From Candidatus Sulfopaludibacter sp. SbA3 (GTDB lineage: Bacteria; Acidobacteriota; Vicinamibacteria; Vicinamibacterales; UBA2999): a DNA stretch of 12,437 nucleotides. The notes beneath the pieces are model-generated. The model was not told the DNA's origin, made no database searches, and saw only the letters and a program-made list of their open reading frames with translations. A program made the translations under genes and the position numbers. Shown piece after piece: positions 8,614-12,437 of the stretch (its first letter is position 1; each line of letters starts with the position of its first letter). The stretch is taken from NCBI GenBank assembly GCA_945866285.1, contig CAMBHC010000044.1, positions 1-12,437 of the forward strand. Direction: 5' to 3'.

Positions 8614-9617
8614 GCGCGTGTCACCTGTTGAAAGCCGTCGGCCGGCCGAACGTAAACTTCTGAAGTTTGCTGTGTGCGATGCAAGCGCACGTAGGTCGCC
8701 ACACCGGTGAGTCCCACGAACTGATAGACCACCCCGCGCACGAGCCAGGCGAACACCTGCAGCGGCAACGCCGCGAGACCCACAAACGGCACGAACGCGA
8801 TCAGGCCGAGTGCCGCCGTGGCCAGAATCGACACGCCGGTCGCCATTAGCATCAGCGCGAGAATGGAGGTCAGCACCTGCCCCATCGCCTTGGTCCGCCG
8901 CCGCAGTAACCGCGCCACGTGTGGCACGGCCTCCCACACACCGCAGTCCTCGGCGGCAATCACGATTTGCAGCAGCAGGTAGATGAAGTTGACCAGCGTG
9001 ACCGCGAGAATCAGGCCGAGTGACGCCAGCGTGACGGCCAGCGGTCCGTCGAACGCGGCCGTGGCCGGGGGGCCGAACACCAGCGCCATGTAGCTACCGG
9101 CCAGCACGGCGTAGACCACGGTGAGCCCGATCCCGAGCCACAGGTAACGGCCAAACAGCGTGCGGACGCCGGTCGTGAAGCGCTCGACGTTCGATCGGTT
9201 GGCTTGCGCGAATGACGACAACCGCAGGGGCGGCTGCTCGATCGGTCCGGCGGCGCGCTCGCCGGCCAGTAAGACCGTGACGCTGCCGGCCTTGACCGCA
9301 AACATCAGCACCGAACCACCGCTCAGGATCAGGCCGAGGGCGAGCAGGAATGCGGCCAGTGCGAACGGCTGCGCCAACAGGACACCGACCATGGTGGACA
9401 CGATCTGGCTTGGCTCGAGCCGGATAATCTCGACCGGGTCGCCGCCGACGACCAGCGCCACCAGGACCAGGCCGCCGACGATCGGCACGGCGAGCAGCGT
9501 TTTGAACAAGGTGTCAGCCACGAACTGGACGAGGACGACTTGCCAGTTGGCGGCGGTGACGAGCGCACCGCGCTTGAGCGAGAACTTCAACGAAGCGGCT
9601 GTGCTGGACAGATCCAC
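8610..9617 (-). CDS. Uncharacterised multi-pass membrane protein
   Basis: I do not recognise a named family. The 335-residue product has about six membrane segments, at roughly 38-58, 75-117 (probably two), 157-180, 192-222, 248-272 and 275-305. These are separated by a polar stretch (118-156) and a basic loop, AVPHVARLLRRRTKAMG (230-246), that should face the cytoplasm. The segment AAEDCGVWEAVPHVARLLRR recalls uncharacterised membrane proteins whose amphipathic helices flank repeated transmembrane pairs, but no function follows from that. The longest frame starts at GTG (complement of 9615-9617), while a TAGAAT -10-like element abuts that codon, so the true start may be downstream, for example TTG at codon 10. 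The stop TGA (8610-8612) overlaps the aminotransferase ATG by 4 nt, so these two are very probably one transcription unit. The N-terminus diverges from the sensor gene at 9626. Confidence 0.8.
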   Translation of the reverse strand: MDLSSTAASLKFSLKRGALVTAANWQVVLVQFVADTLFKTLLAVPIVGGLVLVALVVGGDPVEIIRLEPSQIVSTMVGVLLAQPFALAAFLLALGLILSGGSVLMFAVKAGSVTVLLAGERAAGPIEQPPLRLSSFAQANRSNVERFTTGVRTLFGRYLWLGIGLTVVYAVLAGSYMALVFGPPATAAFDGPLAVTLASLGLILAVTLVNFIYLLLQIVIAAEDCGVWEAVPHVARLLRRRTKAMGQVLTSILALMLMATGVSILATAALGLIAFVPFVGLAALPLQVFAWLVRGVVYQFVGLTGVATYVRLHRTQQTSEVYVRPADGFQQVTRA

Positions 9618-9627
9618 ATTCTACAAT
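9618..9627. promoter_or_regulatory. Candidate back-to-back -10 elements between the membrane protein and sensor genes
   Basis: The ten bases ATTCTACAAT contain TAGAAT on the minus strand (9623-9618) and TACAAT on the plus strand (9622-9627). Each matches TATAAT at five of six positions, and they overlap by 2 bp. Only 8 bp separate the longest possible start codons (GTG at 9617, ATG at 9626). If the -10 elements are real, transcripts would start inside the presently assumed N-terminal codons. For the plus gene that would favour the ATG at 9638-9640. No good -35 is spaced properly on either side: TGGACA at 9605-9610 is only 11 bp from the plus -10. Confidence 0.4.
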
Positions 9628-12437
9628 GGCGGTGCGGATGGTCTTCCCTTCCTTCGTCGCCCGGAGCGCCCAAAAGTTGGTCCTGGGCGGAGCCGTGGTT
9701 GCGCTGGCCATCTGGATTGCTGCCGAGGTGGCCGAACGTACGCAGTTGGGGGCCGACCTGGCTGCGTCCCGGGCTCGTCTGCAGGCCGAGGTGTCGGGGC
9801 AGTTCGTCACGCTCGGTCATCGCCTGGACGATGCGGTCAGGGCCGTCACACTCGACGCTGAAACGGTGCTACTGGCCGAACAGGGCGACGCCGGCGCGAC
9901 GCGCCGGCTGTTTGACCTGGCGGCGGCCGGCGTACGCACCTCGTCTGAACCGGTGGCGATCACGATCTACGGCGCGCGCAACCAGCCGGTCGCGTGGGTT
10001 GGCCGCTCCGAGGACGTGCCGGATGCGCGCCTCACGGGGCCGGCCTCGTTGTTCCTCGGGCAAAGTACCCAAGGCCTCCAGCTGGTTCGCGTCCAGCCGG
10101 TCGTGGATCCCACCGATCCCGCGCGCCACATCGGCGCCGTCGTGGCCGAGTCCCCTCTCTCACGAGACGGCCGTACGCCCATGGCCGGGACCGACTTCGC
10201 CCTCGAGACGAGCATCGTGCCCGTCACGCTCCGCCTGCAGTTCGAAGGCGCCGCCGATACCGATCCCGACACCTTCATCGTCAGGACGCCGGCCGGCGAG
10301 CCGCTCGCGTCGGTGCAACTCTCGGATGCGGACCTGCAGGCGTCTCGTCAGCGCTTTCGCGATCGGCGCCTGGCTGCGGAGATCACGCTGGGAGCCGTGT
10401 TGCTGCTGTTGTTGGCTGGACCGCTGCTCGACTGGCGACGCGCGACCCGAACGCTGCCGTTGGCGGCGGCCCTGACCATCGGCGTCGTGTTGTTATTGGC
10501 CGGCGCACGCGCACTGCTGTGGATGGCGACGCGCCGCGTCGGGTGGGCCGATCCGGCGCTGGTGCCCGCTGCCCCGTGGTCTCCGTCCGCCGCCGTGCTC
10601 ATGGCCTCACCGGTGGATTTCCTGCTCACGGGCCTGCTGGCGCTGGCACTGACGGCGCTCGCCACTGCCACGTTCATCGAGTGGCGCCGCGCCCATCGGC
10701 CCGGCCTCGGCGTCGTCGTGGTCGACCGTCCGTCGCTCGGTGCGTTCTACCTGGCGGTGCAATTGACGGCCGGCACCGCGGTCGTCGCGTTGCTGACCCT
10801 GTACGCGGCGTTCCTGGGGTCGCATGTCTCCCAGGTCGCGGTCGACATCCTGCGGTTTGCGATTGAGCCGCGTGATTGGGTGCGGTTGTGCGTCGTGGTC
10901 GGCCTGTTGGCGCTGAACGCGGCCGTGATCGGCCTGGCGGTATTGATTCTTCGTGCGGCCGCGTCAGCCTGGGTCTTCACGACCGCTCCGGTGGGATGGC
11001 GTCTGCGTGGCGTCGCCGCCTGGCTGCTGCCGGCGGTCGCTCTCGCCTGGCCCGGACTGACCGAGGCCTCTGCCCCGCTGTGGCCCACGCTGGCGGCCAT
11101 CGTGTTTACCGCCGCGGCCGCCTGGGCCCTGCACCGGTTCGGAGCGGCGTTGCCGCGAGGTTCACAGGCGCTGCGCCTGGTGGTGGCGCTGCTCGCGCTC
11201 ACCTTGCCATCGGTGGTGTTCTATCCGTCGCTGGTCGTGGCCGCCGATAGCGCGCGCCGCCAGTTGGTCACCGAGCGTTACGCGCCCGAGGTGCTAAACC
11301 AGCGTCCCGACGTTCGCCTGAAGCTCTCGCAGGCGCTCGTGGAAATCGATCGCATCGCCGTCCTCGATACGATGGTGCAGGCCAGCGAGGCACCGGTCGC
11401 CGGACCGCCGTCGACCGACGCGGCGTTTCTGGTGTGGGCGCAGACCCAGTTGGCCACGCAGCGGCTGACGTCGAGCGTGGAACTGCACAATCCGGCAGGG
11501 GCCATGGTCAGCCGGTTCGCGTTGAACCTGCCCGACAACGCGCAGGGACAGATCTGGAACGAGACCTCCTGCGAGTGGGAGATGCTTGAAGAGGTCTCGC
11601 CGTTCTTCTCCGAGGAGCGCCGGTTGCTGCACGCCGGCCGCGCGATTTGCACTACCGACGACAGAGGCCGTCGCGTAATGGCCGGTTCGGTGGTCGTGCA
11701 CTCCATGCTCGACTACGCCAACCTGTCGTTCATTTCGGCGCAGAATCCGTACACGGCGTTGATGCGCTCAGCCCAGGCGCTGCCCGAACCGCGGCCTCGC
11801 GCCGAGGTTGAGTTGTACGTCTATGGATGGAGCCGTCGCGTCCTGTACAGCTCGGTGGACGCGCCGCCGCCGCTGACCGAGGAGGTCTACCGCCGCGCCT
11901 ATGAATCGCGCGAGCCGTTCTGGACGACCATTGCCCGCGGCTCCACCGTGCTCGACGTCTACGTGATGAGCGACCGCGCCGCCATCTACGTGCTCGGGGT
12001 GGCCAACCAGACCGCGTTCGGCCACGTGATTACGCTCGCCGAGCTCGTGACGCTGGCGTTCGCGGTGTTCGTGATCCTGCTGCTCGGCGGTGGCGCGGCC
12101 AATCTGTTGCTGTCACGAGTCCCGATGACCGGCCGCGCGTTGTTGGCCGAGGTCCGTGCCAGCTTCTACCAGAAGCTGTTTCTCGCCTTCGTGCTCTCAG
12201 CCATCGTTCCGGTGCTGGCGCTGGCCTTCGTCTCGCGCGAGTACATGGCGCGGCTGATGTATGCGGACATCGAGAGCGAGGCGACGCGACTGGCCAACGT
12301 CGCCAGCCGCGTCGTCGAAGACGTCGGCGAGCAGATCGGTCAGTCGGCCGTCGACCCGGACTTCATCGTCGTCTGGCTCAGTCGGGTGATTGCGCACGAC
12401 GTCAACCTTTTCCAGGGCGCCGACCTGCTGGCGTCGA
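9626..12437 (+). CDS. Giant multi-pass membrane sensor-like protein, probable histidine kinase input region (3' end off window)
   Basis: The frame from ATG 9626 (or 9638) stays open for 937 codons to the window edge, so the stop lies outside. One membrane segment at about 18-33 is followed by an extracytoplasmic region (about 38-245). A cluster of about eight membrane segments spans 250-536. A second large soluble region (about 537-800) holds the only two cysteines outside the membrane, C649 and C675, and a GSVVVHSMLDYANLSFIS stretch reminiscent of PAS/Cache-like sensor folds. Two more membrane segments follow (about 801-830 and 852-874). The helix FLAFVLSAIVPVLALAFVSR, followed by a third soluble region, looks like the usual N-terminus of a HAMP-containing sensor kinase. 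The catalytic domains are not visible, so kinase identity is inference. It has no partner on its strand within the window and diverges from the membrane protein gene. A membrane phosphatase, cyclase or receptor would be an alternative. Confidence 0.75.
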   Translation, partial: MAVRMVFPSFVARSAQKLVLGGAVVALAIWIAAEVAERTQLGADLAASRARLQAEVSGQFVTLGHRLDDAVRAVTLDAETVLLAEQGDAGATRRLFDLAAAGVRTSSEPVAITIYGARNQPVAWVGRSEDVPDARLTGPASLFLGQSTQGLQLVRVQPVVDPTDPARHIGAVVAESPLSRDGRTPMAGTDFALETSIVPVTLRLQFEGAADTDPDTFIVRTPAGEPLASVQLSDADLQASRQRFRDRRLAAEITLGAVLLLLLAGPLLDWRRATRTLPLAAALTIGVVLLLAGARALLWMATRRVGWADPALVPAAPWSPSAAVLMASPVDFLLTGLLALALTALATATFIEWRRAHRPGLGVVVVDRPSLGAFYLAVQLTAGTAVVALLTLYAAFLGSHVSQVAVDILRFAIEPRDWVRLCVVVGLLALNAAVIGLAVLILRAAASAWVFTTAPVGWRLRGVAAWLLPAVALAWPGLTEASAPLWPTLAAIVFTAAAAWALHRFGAALPRGSQALRLVVALLALTLPSVVFYPSLVVAADSARRQLVTERYAPEVLNQRPDVRLKLSQALVEIDRIAVLDTMVQASEAPVAGPPSTDAAFLVWAQTQLATQRLTSSVELHNPAGAMVSRFALNLPDNAQGQIWNETSCEWEMLEEVSPFFSEERRLLHAGRAICTTDDRGRRVMAGSVVVHSMLDYANLSFISAQNPYTALMRSAQALPEPRPRAEVELYVYGWSRRVLYSSVDAPPPLTEEVYRRAYESREPFWTTIARGSTVLDVYVMSDRAAIYVLGVANQTAFGHVITLAELVTLAFAVFVILLLGGGAANLLLSRVPMTGRALLAEVRASFYQKLFLAFVLSAIVPVLALAFVSREYMARLMYADIESEATRLANVASRVVEDVGEQIGQSAVDPDFIVVWLSRVIAHDVNLFQGADLLAS

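Noticed and set aside
8614..8937. A 108-residue N-terminal extension of the aminotransferase frame
   Set aside because: It lies inside the membrane protein gene in another frame, is Arg/Gly/Ala-rich without domain character, and the ATGA-linked start gives the normal family N-terminus.
9605..9610. TGGACA as a -35 box for the sensor gene
   Set aside because: Although it matches TTGACA at five of six positions, it lies only 11 bp from the TACAAT hexamer, outside the usual 16-18 bp spacing, and no other -10 is correctly placed.
9540..10866. Plus-strand frames at 9540-10475 and 9994-10866
   Set aside because: They are overlapping, Arg/Pro/Ser-rich out-of-frame readings of the long sensor gene that begins at 9626. 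The sensor frame is continuous to the window edge and shows regular membrane segments.

Overview
The window is GC-rich, tightly packed bacterial chromosome with no sign of plasmid, phage or insertion-sequence genes. It holds three housekeeping genes, three lineage-type genes and one very long sensor-like gene cut by the right edge. Gene content, base composition and intergenic repeats of the CACAGATT type would suit an Acidobacteriota genome, perhaps Vicinamibacteria-like. That is an impression from memory; nothing here is diagnostic.

Left half (1-6024, minus strand): a probable operon read right to left, guaA (GMP synthase), dnaE (replicative DNA polymerase III alpha) and accA (acetyl-CoA carboxylase alpha; its 3' end is off the window). 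The gaps are 13 bp (guaA-dnaE) and 39 bp (dnaE-accA). The latter is almost filled by four degenerate 8-bp units. The operon joins a guanine-nucleotide supply step to DNA synthesis and the committed step of fatty acid synthesis.

Middle (6025-8613): guaA starts with GTG and diverges from a secreted or periplasmic PQQ-type beta-propeller gene across a 40-bp gap. In that gap, -10-like hexamers for both directions share one TATTATA heptamer. The propeller gene converges on a minus-strand PLP-dependent aminotransferase. The 260 bp between their stop codons carry two arrays of 11-bp CCACAGATTAG-type units in inverted orientation, one at each stop codon, around about 145 bp that can form several hairpins.

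Right part (8610-12437): the aminotransferase start overlaps by 4 nt (ATGA) the stop of an upstream multi-pass membrane protein gene, so these two form a second minus-strand unit. Only 8 bp from the membrane protein's GTG, in the opposite direction, begins a frame open for at least 937 codons to the window end. It has about eleven predicted membrane segments and at least two large extracytoplasmic regions, and looks like the input half of a giant membrane sensor, probably a histidine kinase whose catalytic part lies outside the window.

I found no convincing new defence, mobile or biosynthetic system. The most unusual features are the inverted 11-bp arrays at the convergent junction, the two compact divergent promoters with overlapping -10 elements and no Shine-Dalgarno sequence, the giant sensor-like gene, and a DnaE whose PHP domain keeps the full metal-ligand set expected of an active proofreading nuclease.
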